Position numbers and translations under genes: made by a program. From the NCBI RefSeq assembly GCF_009727055.1, contig NW_024064153.1:123922-187921 (forward strand): a stretch of DNA of 64,000 nucleotides, in the 5' to 3' direction. Source of the stretch: Benincasa hispida (Eukaryota > Streptophyta > Magnoliopsida > Cucurbitales > Cucurbitaceae). The number at the start of each line of letters is the position of its first letter. Positions within the stretch are counted from its first letter, which is position 1. Below are positions 22,846 through 34,242 of the stretch, piece after piece. The notes under the pieces are model-generated. The model did not search any database. It was not told the DNA's origin and saw only the letters and a list, made by a program, of their open reading frames with translations.

Positions 22846-25349
22846 GTGTAGAAAACAACAATGGAAGTTAAAGGTAGAGAGCCTGGTCGCAATTCCTTGC
22901 TGACCAAGGCTTTTACACTGTAAATCTCTATTCGGTTCCAAAGATTTTCATGCTTCCGCAGTCGTCGGCTCTCTCTCTGTCCTTGAAGCTTCTAGCGCTC
23001 TCCCAAGCTTACCAGAATGATCTGTCGGCACAACCTCCTCTCTCGCGTCTGCCTTAAAACGAAAGAAAACTATAAACAAGGACGTGCGAACTGAACGTAT
23101 GAAATTTCGAACAGCGAAACCCCTTTTCTGAAGGTTGCCTTTGGTATATATAGAATATCCAAGGTGAACAGCAGCTTCTCTCTCATGATTGCACAGATAG
23201 GACGACTTTAATTCCCCTGACTGATGCGTCGAATATTTTTCAGCGAAAAGCTGAATGTACTTGTATCGTTAGCGGCTGTCATCTTAATTCGGATTCGACT
23301 GTCATCAGCTTTTTGTCCCATCGCGATTAATTAGTCTTTTTTCACCTAGAAGCGCCCACTATGTTGCGCTGATCAAGTTGCAGCAATCCTTCTTGGGCGA
23401 ATATTTGCGAACACGATTACCGTAAAGCCTTGCAGTAATGCTGCGCGACCAATGATTTCCTATAAGCGCAATTTCCCCCTTATGTCGACACATATTCTGC
23501 ATAAAAAAAAAAATCGACTGTTCCTATGCGATGAACGCATGCGGCCGCAATATAATAAACTTAATGCTTTTTAGACACAATTTAACATATTTTATCAATG
23601 CAAGCCAACATTGTTTAAGAACTTAGCACTATGATAACGTGCATTTCAGCCCGTTATCAATAATGCTCAATCATTTAGAAGAAGCTCCTCAATCGTTTAG
23701 CTAAAGCTCCACGAACATTTAGCTATTGGCCAGCTGAGTGACTATCGTATAGAAATACTCTGCGATCGTCTAGTCTCTCTTCACCTATTGTTTAGTGAAT
23801 CCTATTCACTTGATAGCCACCATGAGTCTTTCCGAGAATGGAAAATCTCAAAAATTAATAACTACTAAATTTAGGAAAACATTTTTCCTTTATCTCATTA
23901 CCATGAAACTATCAATAACTTCCCACTCAATTGGTTATTAGAGAAAAAGAGATAATCATCCAATAATTAATATTATTATAAATATACATGATAACCAACT
24001 CACCATACTATATTTATAACCTATAGTTTTAATATTTCATCTCATGAAACATATAAACCATAGCTCTTTTTCTATTTCATGGTCTTTAATGTATATCTCA
24101 TTTACATTAATCATCCACTAGATGTATCTCATACATCATACCGATTATATCATATATAATCGGATTACCTCTTGTCAATTTGAACATTTCAAATCAACAC
24201 CAAGAACTAATTCCCAACTTGAATCCATTGAGCTAGCAAGGGGACCTTATGGATCTGTAACTCAAAGCTCCAATGGTACGTGAATAACTGACTAAACTCT
24301 TTAGTTACTGGATTTACCATCTGTTAACTGCCAAGCTCTCCACTAAAGATCGACAGTTGAACTCTCCTTACTACAGATATATTATGTGTCCATATCAACC
24401 AATCAACAATGCAATAACTCTTCACGGATCGCTCGTAAGTACAACTGAGCCAATAACCGTTATGCCCCTATAGTTACATCTAACTCCTTAAGTACCACAG
24501 ATCTCTCTAATGAACATAAGTCATAGTCTTACTATGACTGAGTCCTCTCTTCCAAAGAGAAGCTGTGGCCATTATGTTCAAGCTCCGAAATCAGCCCTTA
24601 AGGGATCAATCTATCTACTTACCCCTCCTTCTGGAAGGAGTAAATTTCATCTTGTGTAACTGAGTTCCTAGCTCCCAAATCAGATAAGTCCCCAAAAAGG
24701 TAAGCATGTTGAGTTTGCAATCTGGCCACTCTCACCCATACTAATCAAATGACCGCTCTCAAAGGCAGGAGTTCCCAAAACACTCAGGATTGAGGTCATG
24801 TCATCTGTGGTCATTTAGGTGAGATGTAAGTCTTCAGTATCAACGCCGTTATATACAAAAACTAGTCATCTCGTGGTCTGGTCTTATACAAACTCTTTGT
24901 ATAGGACACCCCCGCTCACATGTCTCCACATGAATCGTCAAGATCTACCATCTATAGTAGTTCACAACACTTGCAAACCTCTACAAAGCGGGTCGTATCC
25001 GTAGTGTCACCAAGATCAGGTATCCTACCTTAATCCTTATACTACAAACCTATTTAGGTTATCACTTAAGGCATGATCCACTTGTATATCTCATATACAT
25101 GCTTAAGTTTACATACGATAACCATGGAGCTTTGTTTATTGGATGAGTAAATACCAGATAAAATAACTCTTATTTTATTCATAAAAATATGTATAAATTA
25201 AAAACTACGAGACTCCTGGAGAATTAGCACACCAATCCCAACAATCTCCCACTTGTCCTAATGCCTTGGGAGAACAATGTCCAATACAAGAGAAATACAT
25301 GTACAATACACAATAAATAGGGCATACCCCAGTATCACAATTAGCTCCA

Positions 25350-25512
25350 TATTCTCCTTCTCTTCTTCTGTGGCAATGATAGGAAACTTAGATGGGTCTT
25401 CTAGAGCTTTGTGTACCTTCTGTTGCCCTAGAATAGCCCTTATTTTTTCTTTCCATCAGCTAAAGTCTCCTTTCCCATCAAACATCTCAATAACATATCT
25501 TGCAACAACCAT
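25350..25512 (-). pseudogene. Copia A gag, N-terminal part
   Basis: The minus strand reads ...VVARYVIEMFDGKGDFS, a stop, then WKEKIRAILGQQKVHKAL and FPIIATEEEKENMEL. This is the FDG...W...L..Q..AL signature of the Copia gag N-terminus. The in-frame TGA at 25456-25458 follows GDFS. The frame resumes at 21881 after the Copia C insertion. A 35-40 bp direct repeat (CCTTTCTTTGAGTCTTGAAT, twice) lies just upstream at 25545-25620. Confidence 0.8.
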
Positions 25513-25632
25513 CTTGAGCTTTCTTGACAATTTTGATTGCTTCAAGATTTCCTTTCTTTGAGTCTTGAATAACATTCTTCTTCAAAATTTCCTTTCTTTG
25601 AGTCTTGAATAACATTCTTTCTTTCCTTGCAT

Positions 25633-25644
25633 GCTCTGATACCA
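25633..25644 (-). promoter_or_regulatory. Copia A primer binding site (tRNA-iMet)
   Basis: Minus strand TGGTATCAGAGC, three bases from the 5' LTR end at 25648. Confidence 0.9.
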
Positions 25645-25647
25645 CTT

Positions 25648-26226
25648 TGTTGGGCTTTGTTTACAATGATAATGGGCTTTGAATGAACCCACCAAGGCCC
25701 AAAGCTGAAAAACTTCAGCTTAAACCAGCTAAAAAGAAAGAAAACCAGTGGCCTTTAATTATGTGTGCTAAAAGCACAATCCGTGTGTTGCAAGATCTTG
25801 GCCTTACACGTTGATGGTTGAGATCTCACACAAACGGAGTAATCTTGAATGACTATCTTCTGTTTTTAATTTCTCAGATTTTAGAGTGTGAGATCTGAAA
25901 TGAGAGAGAGTGAGATGCTGCCAAAATCATGTGTGATCTTGAAGAAGAAGAGGATGCAAGCTACAAGCATGAAGAATAAGAGAAAGTGAAGAAGGAAGAC
26001 ACAAGTTTTAACATGGTTCGGCCTCAAAAATGCCTACATCCATGAAGGAGCTGGATTTAAGTCTTGGAGAGTTCTTGAAGAAATTTACAGATGAGTTTTA
26101 GCTAGTTTTACTCTTTTCAGTACATAAAAAATGAACTAGCTACATATGAATTTATATAGAACTTTATTCAAGTAAATCAGTTACAATAAATTTTGTTTAA
26201 GTTGATTTCATCATATTTCTTTAACA
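25648..26226 (-). repeat. Copia A 5' LTR
   Basis: 579 bp with ends TGTTAAAG...CCCAACA on the minus strand, paired with the 582-bp LTR at 10880. Many base differences between the two (for example a stretch AGCTGAAAAACTTCAGCTT present only here) indicate an old insertion. Confidence 0.9.
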
Positions 26227-26231
26227 GTATC

Positions 26232-26901
26232 AACCCAAATTATGTGCCTTCCATCAACTCAGCTTCCAGAGAAACAAGAAGAGTGCCTCCAAATAAGCTA
26301 ACCCAACATGCCACTTAGGAGTTATCTTTTTGCTCTTTCTTCAACTTTCTACCATATGCATTTTATATGACTCTGTTACCAAAATATCTTCTATGAATGT
26401 CTTCTGCAAAACCTACATCTATAATATCTTCAATTTTCAATTTTCTTGCACCTCTTAGTATGTGTTTTCTTTCTCAGCCAAGCTCGATAGCAACTCGCTT
26501 ATGCATACCCTCCCTCCGATGAAGACCTTTTTGATAGCGTTGAGGCATGTCTTCTGGAGAACGGCGGTGAGGATCAACGTTTTCTTGTTTTTACTCATGA
26601 TTTGGCATTTATCCACACATAACTACCTAGGAACAACATTTACCAATTGATTTTGAGTTCATTTTAAGTTTCCAAAACCTTATCGATCTAAAATCAAAAG
26701 ACCCATAGCCACTAAAGGTTCGATTCATGAATTCGAAACACAAATTAGCAAAGATTCAAGTATTTTTCGTAATTATTTTGTGGTAAAGCTTTTTTAGCCC
26801 CTTTTTTTTAATTTAGACTAAAGCATTGTAGATTAGGTCCAATCTTGGAAATTTTTTTTTTTGTTTACGGTTTTGGACTGATTGGACATGTTATGGAAGT
26901 C
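26232..26901. other. Target DNA of Copia A, unassigned
   Basis: This is the flank into which Copia A inserted. A plus-strand frame (26462-26650) and minus-strand pieces exist, but no domain is recognised and none has gene structure I can defend. It could be a decayed gene or retroelement. Confidence 0.3.
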
Positions 26902-27195
26902 CCTTAGGCGCTGTTTGGGGGCCCAACATGAGACGGTATATCCCCACATCCTATATCATCTCAGTGTTTGGAGGACCATTATCCTATCTCATCGATTTTA
27001 ATTGTTTGTGGGCCCATTTTCGGAATGTGTTTCGTATCTCACCATTATTTTCCTTCTGTGTAGCGTATATCATCTAGGTACTTGAACATACTCGATCGTT
27101 CATACTCGATCAGAACTCTTTAGACATCAAAACTCTCCAAACATTAGAACTTCCCACATCCTATATCATCTCAGCGGCCTAAACAGCCCCTAAGG
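26902..27195. mobile_element. Putative MITE with inverted ends
   Basis: CCTTAGGCGCTGTTTGG at the left and its near-complement (CCTAAACAGCCCCTAAGG) at the right form imperfect terminal inverted repeats about 18 bp long. A 21-bp direct repeat CCACATCCTATATCATCTCA also lies near each end (about 26943 and 27152). A clear target duplication could not be fixed, so the superfamily is open. Confidence 0.55.
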
Positions 27196-29289
27196 AGAAG
27201 CCTGGACATTTGGTAAGGTCGTTTTCTTAAAAGAAAGCATGGATATAGATTATTCTATCTCATGGGTTTAGCTTTCTTAATATTTGCATGGAAGTTCTAG
27301 TGTGCTTTATTTTTGGTTCTTTGACTTGTGGAGTTTATGAATGTTGTTGGGTGGAAAAATCTAGAAGAAATGCAGTTTGAAGAAAAATAGATAAAAGAAA
27401 GAAATATGAAAATATGTTATGGAAAGAAAGTGTTTTGTGGGTTTGAGGGAAAAAAAAGATGAATAGTAGAATGAAGGAATACAATATTTTATCACTAAAA
27501 GTACTTTAAGGCACACATACAAACCATAGGAGAGAGAATGGAGTCAAAGGCATAGTGGACTTAAGAATTATTGAAAATCGATGAAAATTAAAGTTTTGTG
27601 TAAAGTGTTTTAAGTACCTTATCGAGCCTTAACACCTTGGTTAAATTATTATTTCAGGTGAATCGACAATTGAAATAGCTTACAATCCAGCTTTATTTAG
27701 ATTACACAATTTTTGCTATATTTTTTTTTTATGCTTGTAACTAGAGTGGTTAGCCTTGGTTCCAAATGGTTTGTAAATGAAAACTTGTATATTTTTCTCT
27801 TACAAAGTTTCATGATATGGTTAGAGTGTTGTGATCTAAATTTTATTGAAGAGTGTATGGTTTGGCACACCGGTGGTTGATTAAAACAAATATTTTGAGA
27901 GTGTTAATAAAGTTATCTTGTAGGCATGATTTATCTAATTTTTAGAGGAGATTTTGTCGAAATTTTTATAATTTGATTTAATAAATCTTATTTTTAGCGG
28001 TGTTTCCATCAAAAGATTTGTTCATAATCAGATATACCATCAAAAGATTTGTTCATAATCAAATCTCATATATATCTCACAAGGTTGTCATCAGACCAAT
28101 TATTGTCTTCTCATTTGCCACATGGTCAAAAATATTCCTTGACGCAATTACTTTTACAATTTAACTTTTTCATATTAAAGAAATGAAAGGCTAATTGCTA
28201 GAAAGTACAAAACGATCCATTATGAAAAAACTTCAAACTACTACATTGAAACCATAACAAGCTCTCGACTCCAAAATAAATATTTCACATCAACGATGGA
28301 CCACATGTCAACAAGTACAAAAAAGTCAGTTTAAAAGGTTTGGGCAGCATTCTTTATGTACAAAAATTGGAAAAAAAAATCACTAAAGGTAAGTAGGCTT
28401 CGGGTTTGAGCTAGAATCCAACAAAGATCCATCTTCAGTTCTTGGTCCATATAGTTAATAAACACTATTGGTTTGTTGAAGTCATGATTTAGTTCATAAA
28501 TTTGAATGTGTAATGATTTAGGTTTTGTTTGGTAACTATTTTATTTTTTGTTTTTAGTTTTTAAAATTAAGCTTATGGACATTATTTTCACCTTCAAATT
28601 TCTTCTTTTGTTATTTACTTTTCATCAAATGGTTTAAAAAACAAAGTCAAATATTGATAACTAAAAAAAACGCAAGGAACAAAAATTGTTTTTGTTTTTG
28701 GAGTTTAGCTAAGAATTCAACTATTGCAACAATTGTACTAAATAAAGATATAAAACATTATAAGAGATGTGAATGAAATAAACTTAATTTTTAAAACTAA
28801 CAACAAAAAATCAAATAATTATTAATCAGGTCTTAGTTTTTATAATTTTAAAATATGTACTGATTTTAGTCCCTAAAATTTAGAACTAAATCATTTCACA
28901 TTTCACTCTAAAAAGTAAATCTTTACTGAATGAGTAAGTAAATCATTGTTTCAAACAAAAATACAGAATCCAAACAAGAACTTGAACAATTGACTCCATG
29001 AAATGAAATGAAAACAACCACGTGCATAAAGACTCACTTCATTACACAAAAGAAAGCAAAAATCAAAGAACGACCAATGGATTTGAAATTACCATACAAA
29101 GATCGTTAGTTTTGGATTGAAATCATGTCTACTCTGGAGTTTTGGATTTTAGACTTAAAAGACTCAAGGGTTTGGAATTAGGGGTAACCCACATTTGAGT
29201 GATTAATAAAGCAAACTTAAAAGCTTTAATTTATTCAAATATTGTTTATATAACCTAATATAATTGAATAAAATTGATTTTTTTTATTC
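27196..29289. other. AT-rich DNA without recognised genes
   Basis: No credible reading frame or RNA gene is seen. The part at about 28515-28840 begins TTTTGTTTGGTAACTATTT and ends AATAATTATTAATCAGGTC, which looks like a decayed member of the MITE-like family also seen at 55618-56600. Confidence 0.4.
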
Positions 29290-31493
29290 ATGACCATTCA
29301 TTTACAACTTTCACAAAACCCTCTTGTATAAAAATGGAAACAGCTCATCGTAGAGAGTTATAGCGAGATATGGAGAATGAGGATCTCGCTAATGAAGGAA
29401 ATCTCGCTAATTTTGTAATGAGGATCTCGCTCTAAAAGGAAATCTCGCTAGAAATTTGGTTGAATCTTGCTGGTAAGGTGAGTATCGCTAGGAAGACAGT
29501 TTGCTAGGAAAAGCTTGATCTCGCTCATGAGGAGGATCTCGTTAGTAATGTTGTCTTTGTTGATAAAAGTTCCATTAGTAAATGAACTATTTGGGGTATT
29601 TTGCTAAGAATTCTAAGTAGTTTAACCAGGAATTATGTCCTTTCAAGCCAAGAAGAGCTAGGAGAGGCGCATAACCCGTAAAGAGCCCCAACGAGCTGTG
29701 AGTGACTATGTGATGAATCAATGTTTTAATGATTTAGAAACTATGATTTCTTTGAAGATATTTCTCATGCTAAGTGTTTAAATTAAGTGTCAAGCAATAT
29801 ATTTGTGAAACTGTTTCTCATGCTAAGTAAAGCATTTTTTCCATAGAATTGACATGATTTAAATATGTTATCTTGTCCAAATACTTTCACCATGTTTAAG
29901 TAACTCCAATTTTATGATGAACTAGTATGATGATTTGAGCACTAAGCCTTAGTGTTGAACTAAATGTTTATGACTAGTTATATGACGGATACTGAAGGAC
30001 AATGAGAAGGTATCCTAGTTAAGTACCTAAGGTACGACAGTACTCAGTTTTAACCACGTGCACATAGGTAATACGACGTCGAGGGATTGAGCAAAAGGGT
30101 TCTCCCCGACTAAGGTTGCCGTTGAGGGTTAGATCTAGTAATTCACTCTCAACTAAGGATAAAGGCAGTCATATCTTCTCCTAGGCTAGGAGGATAGTTT
30201 GGAATTGCTAATGCTTATGAACGTTTATCAACGCATGCCGTTTACTAATGTATGAGTTTTCCAAGTATGTTTTCCATGTCTAACGCATGCTAGTGGTTTT
30301 TACAAGCTAGTTCAATATGTTTTAAGCCAACTTATTTCACAAAGTATGAAGCATGCGTTAGGGTTAAAGCTAAGGTTGAATGAAGCTTGATATACTATGT
30401 TTTAAATACCTAAGGTTGTCAAAGTACAAGCGTTGGTATTTCTAAACATAATTATCCTAAAGAGTTTTCTATGCTATATTTGAGAGCTATTCTTTTAATG
30501 TTCTTCGAGAACTTGATAGCTTAAGTGAGCCGAATACTGAAGGTAAGGAAGGTATCTAAATAAATATACCTAAGGTGTTGACGGTACATAGAAAACTCCA
30601 TGTGCACATAGGCAGGTCTGAATGAGAGGCCGAAGTATGGGTCTCTTGGCCGATAACAAACGTTGGGAGCTAGAGCGATGTATGCTCGTTCTCAACTAGG
30701 GAATGATTATGTTTCATGGTGTTTAAGAGTTGTTATCAATGTTTATGTTTAAAGAAAGTTGCTTAAGATGCCCATCGGTATATTTAAAGAGATCAACGTA
30801 GGGATCTCTCCTAGCCATAGTTCAGTATGAACAGGTCGAAGTAGAGGTCTCATCTGGCCATGGCTTGGCGTTGGGAATTAGTGTGATGAATGTTCATTCT
30901 CAACTAAGATTCAGGTTTCAGATACAATGGTTTTAAAGGTTTTATGTACACGTTTGCTTGGTATAATTAGTTCCAGTATTATGTTTTCAAGCTTTCAATT
31001 TAAGCATGAGATTTATGTTTTTATTAATTCCAGTATTATGTTTTCAAGCTTTCAATTTAAGCATGAGATTTATGTTTTTATTAAGTCACTCACTGGGCTT
31101 CTAGCTCACGTTTTCAAATGTTTTCCTTTTCAGGTAGCGGTTAGTTCCCAAAAGACTTTTCTGCTGCTGCTCTGCCACTCAAAGAAACAGATTGAAGGAA
31201 GTGTAATTGAAGACCTGTATTAGTTAGTACACATATGTCTGTCTAGTGACTAGTATTCTAGATGGGGCTCACTAAGTTGTAATATTCATGTATGAACAAT
31301 GTTGCGAAACCCTGTAATGTGAATGTGTTAAGTTCTGAGTTGATATGTTGGTATATTGATGACATGTATGTATTCAGGGTTTGAACAAAATTTAACAGGT
31401 TAGATAGGCAGTAAGTGCCAGCAAAAGGGTTGGTAACTGTTGCAGTCACCATTCCATCCAGGTTAAGAGGGTAATCTGAAGTGGAGTGTGACA
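29290..31493 (+). repeat. Gypsy 5' LTR related to family E
   Basis: The end is firm: GTGTGACA at 31493 followed by AG and the PBS. The last 110 bases share GGCAGTAAGTGCCAGC and AGTCACC...GAGGGTAATCTGAAG with family E. The start is only approximate, inferred from the usual 2.1-2.7 kb of this LTR. The first part has repeated (G)ATCTCGCTA units (29350-29540). GATACTGAAGGA...GAGAAGGTATC modules occur near 29990 and 30535. Confidence 0.7.
30971..31084 (+). repeat. 57-bp perfect tandem duplication
   Basis: TTCCAGTATTATGTTTTCAA and the following 37 bases occur at 30971 and again at 31028, in the U3/R part of the LTR. Confidence 0.95.
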
Positions 31494-31496
31494 AGT

Positions 31497-31508
31497 TGGT
31501 ATCAGAGC
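31497..31508 (+). promoter_or_regulatory. Gypsy primer binding site (tRNA-iMet)
   Basis: TGGTATCAGAGC directly after the LTR end. It fixes the orientation of this element as plus. Confidence 0.9.
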
Positions 31509-31559
31509 AAAAGATTTTGGGAAGAGAGGGGAAAAATTTATATATATATAAGTCTGAGT

Positions 31560-32074
31560 CTTGAGTCCTTAGCATGTGTACTACCTAAATAAGAGGAAGA
31601 TATCAGGAAAAGTGGCAAGCAGAGTAGGCAGACAGACCATGGGAACCCTGAACCTACCTTTAGAAATTCCGAGATTCAAGGGAATTCAAATGTTAGTGAA
31701 CGGAAATGTAAAGACCCGATAAATCAGGCAACAACTTTTGACGAGCAGTCGAGGATTCCGCAAACAAGAACAGATCCTCAATTAGAGGACAAAAGATTTA
31801 ACAGGATCGTCAAGAGGTTGGCGGAAAGTGTCGAATCCATTCTGGCAGATTCGGAAAGGAAGTACGGTATTGAGAATGACCTAATAGGTATTGATAAAGG
31901 ACAGAGAGATACAAGTCAGCATAGTGTAGGAAAGAAGAAGCCAAGACTTGTGGTTAGTATGGATGATAGATCAAGGTTTTGGCATCCTGCCGAGCTGGTA
32001 GCCAGTACGGGTAAGAAACCCTTATGTACGAATTGTGGTAAGTTTCATTGAGGGACATGTTATAAAGGGAAAAA
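31560..32074 (+). pseudogene. Gypsy gag, truncated
   Basis: After the PBS a decayed gag is readable. The longest frame (from 31818) is rich in charged residues and ends with a nucleocapsid knuckle: CTNCGKFH, a TGA stop at about 32049, then GTCYKGKNVC. In this family the codon at the stop is normally an arginine, so a CGA-to-TGA change, as expected from methylation-driven C-to-T decay, is likely. The gag is cut at about 32075 by the Athila 3' LTR, and protease and pol are absent. Confidence 0.75.
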
Positions 32075-32282
32075 CGTATGTTTCCTATGATCACAATTCT
32101 TGCATTGCGTCACCGCATATTCTGCACAAAACAAAAATCAATTGTTCTAATGCAATGGACGCATGCGACCGCAATATTATGAAATTGATGCTTAATGGAC
32201 GCAAATTAACATATTTCATCAATGCAATCCGCATTGTTTAAGAACTTAGCACTATGATAACGTGCATTTCTGCTCATTATCA
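32075..32282 (-). repeat. Athila 3' LTR, first 208 bases only
   Basis: Starts on the minus strand with TGATAATGAGC (32282) and its hairpin partner GCACGTTATCA, and matches 36020-36230. It stops abruptly at the plus-strand gag at 32074. Confidence 0.85.
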
Positions 32283-32294
32283 CACCCCCAAATT
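32283..32294 (-). promoter_or_regulatory. Athila polypurine tract
   Basis: The minus strand reads AATTTGGGGGTG immediately before the LTR start, the usual plus-strand DNA primer site. Confidence 0.8.
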
Positions 32295-33674
32295 TAAACA
32301 ATGCTTGTCCTCAAGCATAAGCTAAAGATTCCCTTGGCAAGTCAACTGCAATATTCTTTCCCTAGATTTCTCAAGGGTACTTCGTTCAAATCCTATATAC
32401 CAGAATTTCCTTAAGTCTTATTCAACTCTCTTCTTAAAATATTTCTAAGACCTGGGGATTGCAAGCTTACCTTTCAAAAGGACTTTACTAAATTCTGGGA
32501 CATCGCATGATTTATTTCAAAAAGAACATTTTCTATCGGGGTGTCAAATGGTTTTATCCTTGCATAAAAATTTTCTTCATTCATATTTTTTTCTAACCTT
32601 GCGTTGATCCAAGTGCCTTGCCTTCATTTTGGCTTGCCCCCACGAGTGTCATGCGAACATCCAACTACGAAAGATGCACTCTTTCTCAGACTAAACTCAT
32701 ACCTATTTGGCAGGGGAGTTGCGGTCATTTATTTATGCATTGATCTTGGTGACTTACTTTCGTTTTGGCTTGCCCCCACGTGTGTCATGCGGACATCCAA
32801 CTATGGGTATGTGCCTTTCACAAATTAACTCTTATCAATATAGGTTTCCCATTGTGTTGACAGTGGAGTTGTTATTCTCAAAAACACCATTTTTCTTTTT
32901 TTTGTAAAATAGCAAGGTCGAAAATAAATACCTCACCCCAAATTTAAAATGTAGCAATGTCCTCATTGCCAAAAGATTGAGATAAGTCATGCGATGTTCT
33001 TAGAAAACTTCGTAAAGAGAGTTTGAAAGAAAGCTAGCAAACCCCTAACTTCTAGAAATATTTTATAAGGTGACTATCTTAAGATTAAGTTGACTTTAGT
33101 ATATATATACGAAAGAAATAGAAGCATATTTTTCATAATTGAAATCATACTTGGCGAAGAGACATTATGCGGTAACCTTCTAAATTTATCTACGTCAAAT
33201 GATTGTGGTGATCAAAGAGGATGCGGTGATAAAACTTTGAAAACTACAATGCAATGTGATAGCGCAAAATTTGAAATAAAGATAAGAAAGACTACACCCC
33301 CAAATTTGCGCTGTCGCCTGCATTGTGTATTGACGCATCCATCTTTGCGGCGATCTATCTTCTATAGATTGCGGTGATGGAGTAAGATAAGTGCTTCTTC
33401 GTGTAACATCTCGATCATTGCAAGAAAAACAAAGAGAGGGTCAAATTATTTTAAACAAAACAAAACTCGTTATCGCAATCTCCATTTTTTTTTTTTTTTT
33501 GAAATAGAAATAGAGATAGAGATGGTAATAGCAAAATAAGGATAGATCAAGATTGAAAAGATATAGTGAAAATTCCGAATGGTGGAGAAGAATTAAAGAG
33601 TTGATGCTTCCCAAAACTTGCATCCCTGATAGATTGCGATCATTTGATAACGTAGTGACCACCTACTTCCTTCT
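32295..33674 (-). other. Athila 3' untranslated region
   Basis: No open frame resembles a protein. Two diverged copies of TTTTGGCTTGCCCCCACG plus TGTCATGCGRACATCCAACTA lie about 138 bases apart (32625 and 32763). A poly-T run is at 33485-33500. Long noncoding 3' regions are usual in Athila elements, which sometimes carry an env-like frame; none is visible here. Confidence 0.55.
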
Positions 33675-34240
33675 TTATTCAAAGTTCTTTAGTTCCACGG
33701 AGTCGACTTGGCGATGCCAGCCTTCTCCATGATATGCCTTTACTCGCTGCCTATTGACTTTAAATATGTTGGTTCCGTCATCATTTGATAATTCAACCGC
33801 GCCATGCGAAAATACTTGTCTAATTATGAACGGTTCGAAACAACGTGACTTTAGTTTTCCCGGGAAGAGCCGTAGTCGTGAGTTGAAGAGTAAGACCTTT
33901 TGCGTACCAAATGCTGCGATGGGATGCAAGATTGTTTTTCTCTTTTGCGCTAAAGCTGGTATAATTTGTTTAAGCAGGGTTTAATGTTTTACTCGCATAT
34001 GCGATGGGATGCAAGATTGTTTTTCTCTTTTGCGCTAAAGCTGCTCCCATCGCATACCCGCTTGCATCGCACATGATTTCAAAAGGAAGTGTCCAATCCG
34101 GCGCAATCAATACGGGTGCGGTAATCCAGCGCATTTTTTCAAAACTCTGAATGCGTTGGGGCAGTTGTTGTCAAACTCAAATTTTCTGTCCGCCTCTAAT
34201 AACGCACTCAATGGTCGCTATTTTAGAAAAGTCTTTGACA
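33675..34240 (-). pseudogene. Athila RNase H fused to integrase tail
   Basis: From high to low on the minus strand: a NCPNAFRVLKK block near 34155, FEIMCDASGYAMGAAL (RNase H start, near 34070), a break, then KVLLFNSRLRLFPGKLKS and GPF-like EPFIIRQVFSHGAVEL, which is the C-terminal domain of Athila integrase. The whole catalytic integrase core is missing. A perfect 44-bp direct repeat (33915-33958 and 34000-34043) lies exactly at the fusion. The product would have no integrase activity. Confidence 0.8.
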
Positions 34241-34242
34241 AA

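Larger units (their letters stand above)
22387..23659 (-). mobile_element. Athila-type solo LTR, damaged by adapters
   Basis: From TGATGCTTGATTTTATG (22387) to ...CCGTTATCA (23659); the terminal hairpin is at 23632-23659. Flanks ACAAT and ATAAT agree at four of five bases, fitting an old target duplication. Two mate-pair adapters (22695 and 22808) with an unrelated-length 75-bp LTR piece between them replace several hundred bases expected from the 1700-bp copy at 19504. Confidence 0.8.
21886..25349 (-). mobile_element. Defective Copia C insertion in Copia A gag
   Basis: Most is an LTR on the minus strand starting TGTTGGGATTGG at 25243 and ending ...CCTTCA at 21886. The typical Copia polypurine tract AAGTGGGAGAT (minus strand, 25244-25256) precedes it, so it is a 3' LTR carrying only about 100 bases of internal sequence. 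CAAT at 21882-21885 and at the high edge (about 25350) fits a target duplication, and the gag frame is continuous if the insert is removed. An Athila solo LTR sits inside at 22387-23659. How the rest of Copia C was lost is not visible. Confidence 0.75.
10880..26226 (-). mobile_element. Copia A, complete element with nested insertions
   Basis: A full Ty1/Copia element on the minus strand: 5' LTR (25648-26226), PBS, gag, protease, integrase, RT/RNase H, polypurine tract and 3' LTR (10880-11461). Perfect 5-bp target duplications GTATC flank it at 10875-10879 and 26227-26231. Its length of 15.35 kb is explained by four independent insertions in its coding region: 14207-16292 (TSD GCAAG), 16571-19319 (GTTTG), 19504-21203 (GTCCA) and 21886-25349 (CAAT), the last carrying a fifth at 22387-23659. 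Without them about 5.35 kb remains, the usual Copia size. All reading frames can be followed across the insertion points. It is not autonomous: stops, frameshifts and a lost protease aspartate are present. Confidence 0.92.

Noticed and set aside
26462..26650. 62-codon plus-strand frame as a gene
   Set aside because: No recognised domain, no splice or promoter context and a minus-strand frame of equal quality overlaps.
29340..29540. Tandem ATCTCGCTA units as a satellite
   Set aside because: Only a short irregular series inside an LTR; not long enough or regular enough to call separately.
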